From an uncultured Paracoccus sp. (GTDB taxonomy: Bacteria; Pseudomonadota; Alphaproteobacteria; Rhodobacterales; Rhodobacteraceae): DNA of 7,581 nt. The stretch is taken from contig NZ_CAMIOH010000149.1 of NCBI RefSeq assembly GCF_946221145.1, forward strand, positions 1 through 7,581, in the 5' to 3' direction. The position numbers and the translations under genes were made by a program. The notes under the pieces were generated by a model, which saw only the letters and a list, made by a program, of their open reading frames with translations, was not told the origin of the DNA and did no database searches. Shown here in pieces: positions 1-5,907 of the stretch. Numbering within the stretch: position 1 is the stretch's first letter; the number at the start of each line of letters is the position of its first letter.

Positions 1-107
1 ACCATGAAGATGATCAGCAGCACCAGCATCACGTCGATGAAGGGGGTGACGTTGATCTCGTGGTTCTCGACCAGATCGTCGCCGGTTTCGCGGATCCCGC
101 CAGCCAT
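1..107 (-). CDS. exbD: ExbD, biopolymer transport protein (N-terminal part, cut by window edge)
   Basis: ExbD is the single-span inner-membrane partner of ExbB. Together they use the proton gradient to energise TonB and so drive outer-membrane uptake of iron-siderophores and similar ligands. Only the first 35 or so residues are in the window. They show a short polar cytoplasmic head, then INVTPFIDVMLVLLIIFMV, the hallmark ExbD/TolR segment. Its Asp in the PFIDV stretch is the family's essential proton-carrying residue. The ATG at 107 follows an AGGAGG-like site (complement of 115-120) that lies inside the end of exbB. The gap to the exbB stop is only 3 bp, so the two genes are almost certainly co-transcribed and translationally coupled. 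TolR is the main alternative, but the neighbouring ExbB-type protein and siderophore gene favour ExbD. Confidence 0.93.
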   Translation of the reverse strand, partial: MAGGIRETGDDLVENHEINVTPFIDVMLVLLIIFM

Positions 108-110
108 GGG

Positions 111-1229
111 TCAGACCTCCGCGCGTGGCGCGGTCACGCCGCGAAAGTCCAGGTCGCGGCTGACAAGCTGGCGCACACCCGCCGCCGCATTGGCCAGCCG
201 CAGGCGATAGCCGGTGATGCCGCGCGCGAAGACGTTATAGATGACCACGGCTGGAATGGCCGCGACCAGGCCGATGGCGGTGGCCAGCAGCGCCTCGGCG
301 ATGCCGGGGGCCACCACGGCCAGGTTGGTGGTCTGGGATTCGGAAATGCCGATGAAGCTGTTCATGATCCCCCAGACGGTGCCGAACAGCCCGACGAAGG
401 GCGCGGTCGATCCGATCGTCGCCAGAACACCCGTGCCCCGGCCCATGCGGCGGCCCGCGACGGCCTCGATCCGGTCCAGCTGGGATTCGACGCGTTCCTT
501 GACGCCGTGATCGCCTGCCACGTCCAGGGCGGGCTGCGACCGGCGATATTCGTCGGCCGCCTGGCGGATCATGCGCGACACGGCATCGCGGCGACTGCCG
601 CTGGCGGCGACGGCGGCGTCCAGGGTGCCGGCGCGCTGAATGCGGCGGATGCCCGCCTGCACGGCGGCGCTTGCGCCCCACAGCTCCAGGGCCTTTACCA
701 CCAGCACCGTCCAGGTGATGACCGAAGCCAGCGCCAGCCCGATCATCACCGCCTTCACCACGATGTCGGCAGCCCAGAACATGCCCATCGGCGACAGGTC
801 GTGGGGCAGGTTCGGATCGCGCGCGGGCGGCGTCAGGATCGGCGCAAGCGCGTCCTGCATGGACTGCGGCAGGAAGTCCGCCACGGAATCCTGGGCAGCC
901 GTGGCGGGGATCGCGGCGGGCGCGTCGGTCGCCGGGACTGCCGCTGGCGGCGCGGATTCGGCCGTGGTGGTGACCGGCGGCTGCGCGGGGGCAGGGGTGA
1001 CGGGCGCGGCGTTTTCCGGCGCTGCGGTTGCAGGCGCGGGTGCTGCCGGTTGCGGCGCCGTCTGGGCAGGCGCCGGATCGGTGGCGGGGCTTGCGGCAGG
1101 GGCCTGGGCCTGGGCCTGAACCGGGGTCTGGCCCGGCACGGTGTCCTGGGCATGGGCCACGGGGGCCAGCAGGCAGGTCAGCGTCAGGGCAAGGGTTGCA
1201 CCAAGGCGGGGCAGCGGCAGGTGGGTCAT
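111..1229 (-). CDS. exbB: ExbB, TonB-system proton channel subunit with signal peptide and Pro/Ala-rich extension
   Basis: This is the MotA/TolQ/ExbB-family proton channel subunit that works with ExbD and TonB in the inner membrane. The 372 residues begin with a signal peptide (1-28, hydrophobic core then AHA). A very Ala/Pro-rich stretch without clear repeats follows (about 29-115). Transmembrane helix 1 is at about 149-178, a cytoplasmic loop at 180-262, and helices 2 and 3 at about 264-334. The loop-helix 2 segment with GSTAPFVGLFGTVWGIMNSF is the family signature. Total length exceeds E. coli ExbB (about 244 aa) because of the N-terminal extension, which is common in alphaproteobacterial ExbB. 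The ATG at 1229 has AGGA about 6 nt upstream. The gene follows the siderophore-interacting protein gene after 145 bp, which contains a separate promoter. TolQ is unlikely because of the signal peptide and context. Confidence 0.95.
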   Translation of the reverse strand: MTHLPLPRLGATLALTLTCLLAPVAHAQDTVPGQTPVQAQAQAPAASPATDPAPAQTAPQPAAPAPATAAPENAAPVTPAPAQPPVTTTAESAPPAAVPATDAPAAIPATAAQDSVADFLPQSMQDALAPILTPPARDPNLPHDLSPMGMFWAADIVVKAVMIGLALASVITWTVLVVKALELWGASAAVQAGIRRIQRAGTLDAAVAASGSRRDAVSRMIRQAADEYRRSQPALDVAGDHGVKERVESQLDRIEAVAGRRMGRGTGVLATIGSTAPFVGLFGTVWGIMNSFIGISESQTTNLAVVAPGIAEALLATAIGLVAAIPAVVIYNVFARGITGYRLRLANAAAGVRQLVSRDLDFRGVTAPRAEV

Positions 1230-1316
1230 GGCGGTCCTGGATTCTTGATCCGCAAGCGCGCGGAGGAGTTCGCATCGGCGCGGGACTCGGGCCTTGCCAG
1301 CCCCGCGATCCGGTCG

Positions 1317-1345
1317 GGTATCGAACAGCCATGTAAAATTGTCAA
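1317..1345 (-). promoter_or_regulatory. Predicted sigma70-type promoter of exbBD
   Basis: On the minus strand a perfect TTGACA (complement of 1340-1345) is followed by a 17-bp spacer and GATACC (1317-1322, 3 of 6 matches to TATAAT). It sits in an AT-rich island (about 1327-1350) within otherwise GC-rich DNA, roughly 90 bp upstream of the exbB start. I could not match a Fur/Mur, RirA or Irr box here, so iron control is plausible from function but not shown by sequence. Confidence 0.55.
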
Positions 1346-1374
1346 CTATTCAGATGCCAGCACCAGCACCCGTG

Positions 1375-2403
1375 TCATGCGGTCCAATAGGCGGCAAGAT
1401 GGGCGCGGGCCGTTCCGATCCCCAGATCGTCGGCAATCGCCGTCTTGAGGGGCGCCAGCCGCGACCGTTCGGTGGCCAGCCAGATGCATTCAGCGTCGGT
1501 GCCATCCTGCCGCAGCCGGTCGGCCAGGGCGGTTTCCCCGCCAGGCGCGTGGGTCACGTGGATTCCAGGATGCCGGGGCAGGGGATAATCTGCCCGCGCG
1601 CCGAACAGGTGGCATTCGCCGGTCGTGCCGGGGCCCGCGGCCTCGATGGCGCGGGCAAGGGCGGGATAGGCGGTCTCGTCCCCGCCCAGCAACAGGGATG
1701 CGCCCTGCGCCAGGACGCCACCGCCCGGCCCGGTCAGCCCGACCTGGGTGCCAGGCGCAGCCGTCGCTGCAAAGCCGCAGGCGCGGCCGCCGTCATGAAC
1801 GAAGATGTCGGTTTCCAGCCAGCCCGCGCCTGGGTCGATACGGCGCACGGTATAGACGGGACGGTGCAGCGCCGCCGCGCCCTTGGGCCAGATCGTCCGG
1901 CCGTCGCCGCCGATCACCGGCCAGACGGGTGCCTGCGCGCCGGGCGGTTGCAGGATCAGGCGGAAGTGGATCAGGTCGCGGGCAAATCGGGCCAGATCGC
2001 CGCCCTCCAGCCGCAGCCGCAGGAAGTCGGCGGCGATGCGCGTGACGCCCGCCACACGCGCCAGGCTGAAATTCGGCGGATGCGCGCCCGGACGGTCCAG
2101 CGACGACCAGGCGGGGCGCAGGCCCGGCAGATGCTCTGCAAGGTGATGGTCCACGGTGTCCAGCAGGTCGTGCAGGCGGTCGCGGGCATGGGCGCGGATA
2201 TAGAGAATGCTGCCGGTCGGTCCCATCCGCGCGCCGAATTCGTCGCCGCCCGGCAGCTTGCACCAGGTGGACCGGCCATGCCCCTCATGCAGGTCCAGCC
2301 CGTGTTCGGCGGCCTCGGCCCGGATCAGGGCAGCAACGGCGGCAAAGGACACATCGGGCAGCGCGGCTTCGGTCTGGAAGGGGGGCAGGGGGTCATGTCT
2401 CAT
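1375..2403 (-). CDS. Siderophore-interacting protein (ViuB/SIP family FAD-dependent ferric-siderophore reductase) with DUF2218 N-terminal domain
   Basis: Members of this family are cytoplasmic flavoproteins that use reduced FAD to convert Fe(III)-siderophore to Fe(II), freeing the iron after import. The 342-aa product has a DUF2218-like head (about 18-95), which is often fused to such proteins. A FAD-binding barrel follows (about 112-228), including RPVYTVRRID at 181-190, the R-x-Y-(T/S)-x-R flavin motif, and a Gly-rich stretch ending at 229. The C-terminal SIP domain (about 233-342) starts LLLGGDETAYPAL and ends in the typical AAYW. The ATG at 2403 is chosen because GGAG lies 7 nt upstream; a GTG at 2445 in the same frame would add 14 residues that look non-coding. 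The exbB/exbD genes downstream on the same strand support an iron-uptake role. The siderophore specificity cannot be read from the sequence. Confidence 0.92.
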   Translation of the reverse strand: MRHDPLPPFQTEAALPDVSFAAVAALIRAEAAEHGLDLHEGHGRSTWCKLPGGDEFGARMGPTGSILYIRAHARDRLHDLLDTVDHHLAEHLPGLRPAWSSLDRPGAHPPNFSLARVAGVTRIAADFLRLRLEGGDLARFARDLIHFRLILQPPGAQAPVWPVIGGDGRTIWPKGAAALHRPVYTVRRIDPGAGWLETDIFVHDGGRACGFAATAAPGTQVGLTGPGGGVLAQGASLLLGGDETAYPALARAIEAAGPGTTGECHLFGARADYPLPRHPGIHVTHAPGGETALADRLRQDGTDAECIWLATERSRLAPLKTAIADDLGIGTARAHLAAYWTA

Positions 2404-2530
2404 GAACGGGCTCCGGGCATGGCGGGGCGGTGCAGGGCAGGACACCCGCCCCGATCGGCAGCAGGATAGCGGGCAGGGCGAAGCACAGGCCAGAGCCGAA
2501 ATGATGGGTGATCAGCCCCGCGGCAAGGCC
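2393..2530 (-). pseudogene. Possible 3' remnant of a membrane transporter gene (MFS-like last helix)
   Basis: On the minus strand one frame reads about 45 codons without a start. It opens with AAGLAAGLITHHFGSGLC, continues into FALPAILLPIGAGVLPC and ends in a short Pro-rich polar tail at a TGA that overlaps the siderophore gene start by 11 bp. The composition and layout (Gly/Ala-rich turn, one hydrophobic helix, short tail) resemble the last helix of a major facilitator transporter, and such genes often sit next to siderophore reductases. In-frame stops lie immediately upstream, and no other frame continues the protein, so the rest of the gene would have been deleted. It may also be a chance open stretch in GC-rich DNA. 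The 5' limit given is approximate. Confidence 0.3.
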
Positions 2531-2543
2531 AGCGGCCCATCAT
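2501..2543. repeat. 8-bp perfect inverted repeat, 27-nt spacer
   Basis: ATGATGGG (2501-2508) and CCCATCAT (2536-2543) are perfect reverse complements. They lie within the gene-poor 2404-2697 stretch and inside the possible transporter remnant. A transcript could form a stem of 8 pairs with a large GC-rich loop. No U-tract follows on either strand, so a terminator role is not supported. Confidence 0.4.
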
Positions 2544-2697
2544 CGTCGTTGTCACGCCATATCTGCGGTTCCCAACGGCGCCCCGTCCGGCATCAGGGCT
2601 GACAGCAGCCGTGACCGATCTGTCGCGCCTCATGGCCTTGGCGACCAAAGCGCGCGCAACCCTTGCCACATGCGCCGCCCCGCGCCAAAACCATCTG

Positions 2698-3306
2698 ATG
2701 ACGCATCACCCCACCACGATCCCCGGCATCATTCTTGCCGGAGGCCGCGCGACCCGGATGGGCGGCGGCGACAAATGCCTGCTGGATCTGGGCGGCAGGC
2801 CGATGCTGGCGCGGATCATCGACCGGCTGGCCCCGCAATGCGCGCCGCTGGCGCTGAATGCGAACGGCGACCCTGCCCGCTTTGCCGGTTTCGGCCTGCC
2901 GGTGATTGCGGACAGCCTGTCCGATCATCCGGGGCCGCTGGCGGGAATCCTTGCGGGGATGGACTGGGCGGCGGGGATGGGGGCCACGCGGATCCTGTCC
3001 GTCGCGGGCGACACGCCGTTTTTTCCGTCGGATCTGGCCCTGCGCCTGGACCAGGCCGGACATGGAATCGTGCTGGCTGCCAGCCGCGTTGCAGATGGCC
3101 AGGTGATCGCCCATCCGACCTTCGGCCTGTGGCCCACCGATATGCGCGACGACCTGCGGGCCTTTTTGGCATCGGGCCACCGGCGCGTCAGGGCCTTCGC
3201 AGCCGCTCATGGGGCGGCAAGCGCCGTTTGGGAGGCTGATCCCGACGATCCCTTTTTCAATATCAACACGCCTGCCGATCTGGACCGGGCGCGTTCCCGG
3301 CCCTAG
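2698..3306 (+). CDS. mobA: MobA, molybdenum cofactor guanylyltransferase
   Basis: MobA transfers GMP from GTP to Mo-molybdopterin to make the bis-MGD cofactor used by nitrate, DMSO and formate oxidoreductases; it acts in the cytoplasm. The 202-aa product is normal length for the family. The N-terminal nucleotide-binding loop ILAGGRATRMGGGDKCLL (12-29) has the family's LAGG-x-(S/A)-x-RMG-x-DK signature. PGPLAGILAGM (79-88) is the guanine-side segment. GDTPFFP (104-110) carries the Mg-binding Asp105, equivalent to Asp101 of E. coli MobA, and FFNINTPADL (186-195) is the conserved C-terminal motif. The ATG at 2698 fits the family's start, but no good ribosome site precedes it. An in-frame GTG at 2611 would add 29 residues and cannot be excluded. 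No molybdoenzyme gene is in the window. It is convergent with a small gene and shares its stop bases. Confidence 0.95.
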   Translation: MTHHPTTIPGIILAGGRATRMGGGDKCLLDLGGRPMLARIIDRLAPQCAPLALNANGDPARFAGFGLPVIADSLSDHPGPLAGILAGMDWAAGMGATRILSVAGDTPFFPSDLALRLDQAGHGIVLAASRVADGQVIAHPTFGLWPTDMRDDLRAFLASGHRRVRAFAAAHGAASAVWEADPDDPFFNINTPADLDRARSRP

Positions 3307-3551
3307 GCCGCCGTGAACGGCAACCTGATGACGTTGTTGATGGGCATGATCGCCTGGGCCGGTTTGGTCAGGCCAAGATCTTTGGACAGCCCCTCAAGCT
3401 CGGCGATGTGCAATTCGATCCGCCACTGCGCGTCAGCGATCTCCTCGGCTGTCAGGTCGAAGGCGTCGGCATGTGCGCGGCACAGCATGACAGTCATGTG
3501 TGCCGATGAAAGATAGTCGTTAAGCGTGTCTGCTGTCATTTTCCGGCGCAT
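3303..3551 (-). CDS. Small conserved-looking protein of unknown function (82 aa)
   Basis: I do not recognise a family. From the ATG at 3551 the protein has 82 residues. It opens with a basic MRRKM, followed by a mostly helical, Ala/Glu/Leu-rich body (about 6-60) containing two Cys/His-bearing segments (MLCRAHADAF and WRIELHIAELEG), and ends in PINNVIRLPFTAA. There is no signal peptide or transmembrane helix, so it is probably cytoplasmic. The ATG at 3551 is chosen because GGAAG lies just upstream at a workable distance; the frame is open to 3665, but that part is AT-rich and overlaps the likely promoter. Another ATG at 3539 is possible. The TAG stop overlaps the mobA stop. A CtrA-like box lies 57-71 bp upstream. 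Coding status is supported by GC-rich codon use with a clear protein-like composition. Confidence 0.7.
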   Translation of the reverse strand: MRRKMTADTLNDYLSSAHMTVMLCRAHADAFDLTAEEIADAQWRIELHIAELEGLSKDLGLTKPAQAIMPINNVIRLPFTAA

Positions 3552-3607
3552 GGGCTTCCGTCTTATCGATTCAAGAGCATTTGTAAGCACAAAATTACCG
3601 ATTCGCC

Positions 3608-3622
3608 TTAAGGTGCAGTTAA
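3608..3622. promoter_or_regulatory. CtrA-like box (perfect TTAA-N7-TTAA) in the divergent spacer
   Basis: The sequence TTAAGGTGCAGTTAA matches exactly the TTAA-N7-TTAA consensus of CtrA, the cell-cycle response regulator conserved in Rhodobacterales. It lies in the AT-rich 3552-3753 spacer, 57-71 bp before the small gene (minus) and about 130 bp before the membrane-protein gene (plus). Distance favours control of the small gene. A related site is at 6721-6735. Binding is inferred only from the match. Confidence 0.4.
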
Positions 3623-3753
3623 ATAGACAAAAGACAGCGTGTTTTTCTGGATAACGTCGGGTCACCTTTTCTTAATCGCGGTCCGACACAACGACAGCCA
3701 AGGAACATTGCCGGCAGTTCAGGGTTTGCCATCTGCTTGATAACATTGGTCCC

Positions 3754-4467
3754 ATGCGCAACCTTCTTCCGATCCTGATCCTGCTGGCGGCGCTTGTTTT
3801 TGCCGTATCGCCCATGCTGTCGAACGGCTTTGGCGGCTATCGGCCCGACCAGTTTCCGATCCCGCAGGCCGATCCGCCGATCCAGCCTGCCGGATGGGCG
3901 TTTTCGATCTGGGGGCTGATCTATGCCTGGCTGATCGCCGGGTCTGCCTTTGGTGCTTGGGCGCGTTCCGCCGATCCCGACTGGCAGCCGATGCGGCCCG
4001 CGCTGCTGCTCAGCCTGGCACTGGGTGCCTTCTGGATCGAGACCGCGCATCGCACCCCGATCGGCGCGACGGTGCTGATCGTGGCGATGCTGATCCCTGC
4101 GCTGATGGCCTTTCTGCGGGCCGGGCATCGCGATCCGGTTTGGCAGGTGCGGCCCGTCGCGCTGTATGCGGGCTGGCTGACGGCGGCGACGGGCGCGTCC
4201 TTCGGGATGGTGCTGGGTGGGTTCGGCATCCTGTCCGAACAGGTGGCGGCGATCCTGTGCCTGGTTGCCGTCACGGTCGCGGCCTTGCTGGTCCACAGCC
4301 GCAGGCCGCGGGAATGGGCCTATCCGGCGGGCGTCATCTGGGCCTTGGCCGGGATCGTCGCGGCGAACCTGTCGCCTGCCAATCCGCCAGTCGTGGTGCT
4401 GGCGGCCCTGGCGGCTGCGCTGCTGGTGTGGCGCGGCGTGGCGGGCTATCGCCGGAACGCGGCATAG
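3754..4467 (+). CDS. TspO/MBR-related tryptophan-rich sensory membrane protein
   Basis: This is a 237-residue, strongly hydrophobic inner-membrane protein with about seven or eight helices: roughly 1-22, 47-69, 82-96, 102-121, 136-157, 164-182, 188-206 and 211-230. The segment PAGWAFSIWGLIYAW (about 46-60) and the later LYAGWLTAATGASFG (about 136-150) fit the longer bacterial proteins usually named tryptophan-rich sensory protein, relatives of TspO. TspO proteins bind porphyrins and cholesterol-like ligands, and in Rhodobacter TspO tunes pigment gene expression. Whether this longer version does so is unknown. There is no clear Shine-Dalgarno site before the ATG. GATAAC at 3739-3744, 9 nt before the ATG, could be a -10 element of a leaderless transcript, but no -35 is convincing. 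The 3' end overlaps the photolyase gene by 22 bp tail to tail. Confidence 0.75.
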   Translation: MRNLLPILILLAALVFAVSPMLSNGFGGYRPDQFPIPQADPPIQPAGWAFSIWGLIYAWLIAGSAFGAWARSADPDWQPMRPALLLSLALGAFWIETAHRTPIGATVLIVAMLIPALMAFLRAGHRDPVWQVRPVALYAGWLTAATGASFGMVLGGFGILSEQVAAILCLVAVTVAALLVHSRRPREWAYPAGVIWALAGIVAANLSPANPPVVVLAALAAALLVWRGVAGYRRNAA

Positions 4468-5816
4468 GCGTCCAGGGCGCGCTGCCGGCCCCGGTCCAGG
4501 TCGATCAACGGCGCGGGATCAGCCTCCAGCATCCAGGACCGGGGTGCGGCTGCGGCGAAGTCACGCACGCCGGGGGCGTCCGGGCCCAGCCACAGATCGC
4601 GATAGCGCCTCTGGCGGTCGAATTTCGTGGCCTGCGTGTCGGGGTTGAACACCCGGAAAAAGGGCGAGGCATCCGGCCCGCAGCCCGCCACCCATTGCCA
4701 GTTCATCGCATTGCTGGCCGCGTCCCAGTCGGTCAGGCAGCGGGCGAACCAGTCCAGCCCGATCCGCCAGTCGGTCATCAGGTGTTTGACCAGAAAGCTG
4801 GCCGCGATCATCCGCACGCGATTGTGCATCCGACCGGTCGCGAACAGTTCCCGCATCCCTGCATCGACCATGGCGGTGCCCGTGCGGCCCTGCCGCCAGG
4901 CCTCGGCATCGGCGCTGTCGCCACGCCACGAAAAATCGTTCCATTCCGGGCGCCAGCATTTTCGGTCCAGATCCGGGGCGGCATCGAACAGCTCTCGCGC
5001 GAATTCGCGCCAGGTCAGTTCGCGCAGCAGATCCTCGACCCCGCCATGTCCGTGATGCTGGGCGTTCAGCGCCTTGTGCCACATCCGCCGGGCGCTGATC
5101 TCTCCCACCGCCAGGGCATCCGACAGGCCCGAGGTCGCGTCGCCGTCCGCCGGCACGTCGCGGCGTTCGGCATAGCGCGCGTCGATCCGGTCCAGAAAGG
5201 CGTCCAGCCGGTCATGGGCGGTGCTTTCCCCGGCACCGACATGGCGCGCCACCACATCCCATCCGCGGTTCATCGCCGCCCGCGCCTGGGGCCAGTCCAG
5301 CCCGTCGCTGTCGGGCCAGGCATCCGGCGCGGTCAGGCGCGGCGCGGGCAGGGGATCGGCGATGGGCGTCTTGCGCAGCGCCCGCCAGAAGGGGGTAAAG
5401 ACCTTGAACCGGGTGCCGCCGCCGGTCAGCACGCTGCCGCGCGGGACCAGATCGGCCAGGGGGTGCAGGTGCAGGACCGCGCCCGCCCGTTGCACCACCG
5501 CGTCCAGCCCGTCGTCCGTGGCAAAGGGCAGGCCCTCGGTCCCGTGGACCGCGTGGGCGCCGGTGTCGCGGATCACCTGGGCCAGCACCGTCGCCGGATC
5601 GCCCCGGCGGACGATCAGCCGGCTGCCCTGCCGGCGCAGGGCCGCGTCCAGGTCAGGCAGCGCCATCGCCTGACGCTGGGCGGAGGCGGGGTGGGCAAGG
5701 GCCTCGGCCGGGTCCAGAATCACCAGGGGGATCACCGGCCCGCCTTTGGCGGCGGCGACAAGCGCGGGGTGGTCGTCCAGGCGCAGCACGCGGCGGAACC
5801 AGCAGATGACGGTCAT
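4446..5816 (-). CDS. phrB: Deoxyribodipyrimidine photolyase (class I CPD photolyase/cryptochrome family)
   Basis: The enzyme uses blue light and FADH- to split cyclobutane pyrimidine dimers in UV-damaged DNA. The 456-aa product has the N-terminal antenna-binding alpha/beta domain (about 1-135) beginning VICWFRRVLRLDDHPAL, and the helical FAD domain (about 200-440). Aligned by eye to E. coli PhrB, Trp297, Trp350 and Trp373 match the electron-transfer triad W306, W359 and W382. Asn369 matches the flavin N5 residue N378, and Trp269 and Trp375 match the dimer-contacting W277 and W384. The stretch NWQWVAGCGPDASPFFRVFN (372-391) is the family hallmark. One deviation is Arg329, where E. coli has W338 in GWMHNR. 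The ATG at 5816 is chosen because it begins the conserved beta strand; the open frame to 6068 overlaps the divergent methyltransferase gene and is not protein-like. The ribosome site is weak (GAAAGA). The 3' end overlaps the TspO-like gene by 22 bp. Confidence 0.95.
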   Translation of the reverse strand: MTVICWFRRVLRLDDHPALVAAAKGGPVIPLVILDPAEALAHPASAQRQAMALPDLDAALRRQGSRLIVRRGDPATVLAQVIRDTGAHAVHGTEGLPFATDDGLDAVVQRAGAVLHLHPLADLVPRGSVLTGGGTRFKVFTPFWRALRKTPIADPLPAPRLTAPDAWPDSDGLDWPQARAAMNRGWDVVARHVGAGESTAHDRLDAFLDRIDARYAERRDVPADGDATSGLSDALAVGEISARRMWHKALNAQHHGHGGVEDLLRELTWREFARELFDAAPDLDRKCWRPEWNDFSWRGDSADAEAWRQGRTGTAMVDAGMRELFATGRMHNRVRMIAASFLVKHLMTDWRIGLDWFARCLTDWDAASNAMNWQWVAGCGPDASPFFRVFNPDTQATKFDRQRRYRDLWLGPDAPGVRDFAAAAPRSWMLEADPAPLIDLDRGRQRALDAYAAFRR

Positions 5817-5855
5817 TGCACATCTTTCGTTCAGGGCCGGGATCACGGCTGGCTG

Positions 5856-5872
5856 CGGCGAAAGTTTCGCCG
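5856..5872. promoter_or_regulatory. Perfect 17-bp palindrome, candidate operator between photolyase and methyltransferase genes
   Basis: CGGCGAAAGTTTCGCCG has two perfect 8-bp arms around a single G. It lies 40 bp upstream of the photolyase ATG (minus) and ends 7 bp before a possible -35 element for the methyltransferase gene (plus). This placement in a divergent spacer is typical of a dimeric repressor or activator site. It could also form a short hairpin in the photolyase leader. I do not recognise the cognate regulator. Confidence 0.4.
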
Positions 5873-5879
5873 TCGCGCA

Positions 5880-5907
5880 TTGCCTGGCCCCGCATGGGTG
5901 GTATAGC
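5880..5907 (+). promoter_or_regulatory. Candidate sigma70-type promoter of the uroporphyrinogen methyltransferase gene
   Basis: TTGCCT (5880-5885) and TATAGC (5902-5907) are separated by 16 bp; each hexamer matches consensus at 4 of 6 bases. Transcription would start near 5914. That is downstream of the ATG at 5894, so if this promoter is real, translation probably begins at the TTG at 5936. Confidence 0.35.

Noticed and set aside
843..1120. Tandem repeat in the Ala/Pro-coding part of exbB
   Set aside because: The region is low-complexity but I found no regular repeat unit at DNA level.
1327..1357. Iron-responsive box (RirA, Irr or Fur/Mur) at the exbBD promoter
   Set aside because: I tried TGA-N9-TCA and the known ICE and Fur/Mur forms; none fits convincingly on either strand.
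60..1448. Long plus-strand open frame (462 codons) opposite exbB
   Set aside because: It is the GC-rich antisense shadow of exbB: its product is Arg/Gly/His-rich low-complexity sequence, while the opposite strand encodes a full ExbB with helices and signature motif.
1294..2469. Plus-strand open frame of 391 codons opposite the siderophore-interacting protein
   Set aside because: No recognisable domain; the minus strand carries all SIP-family motifs.
2400..2669. Minus-strand 89-codon frame whose stop overlaps the siderophore gene ATG
   Set aside because: The stop/start overlap looks like coupling, but the product is Arg-rich and not protein-like; the alternative frame ending at 2393 is more hydrophobic and transporter-like.
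3574..3595. Imperfect palindrome TTGTAAGCACAA as an FNR-type site
   Set aside because: It lacks the TTGAT-N4-ATCAA core, and the inner bases do not pair.
5840..5845. TGATCC on the minus strand before the photolyase gene, resembling the -35 of Rhodobacter sigma-E promoters that drive phrA
   Set aside because: No TATA-like -10 at the expected spacing; the needed position falls almost on the start codon.
3894..5906. Plus-strand open frame of 670 codons across the TspO-like and photolyase genes
   Set aside because: It spans two well-supported genes in other frames and has a composition typical of shadow frames (Arg, Gly, Pro, Gln).
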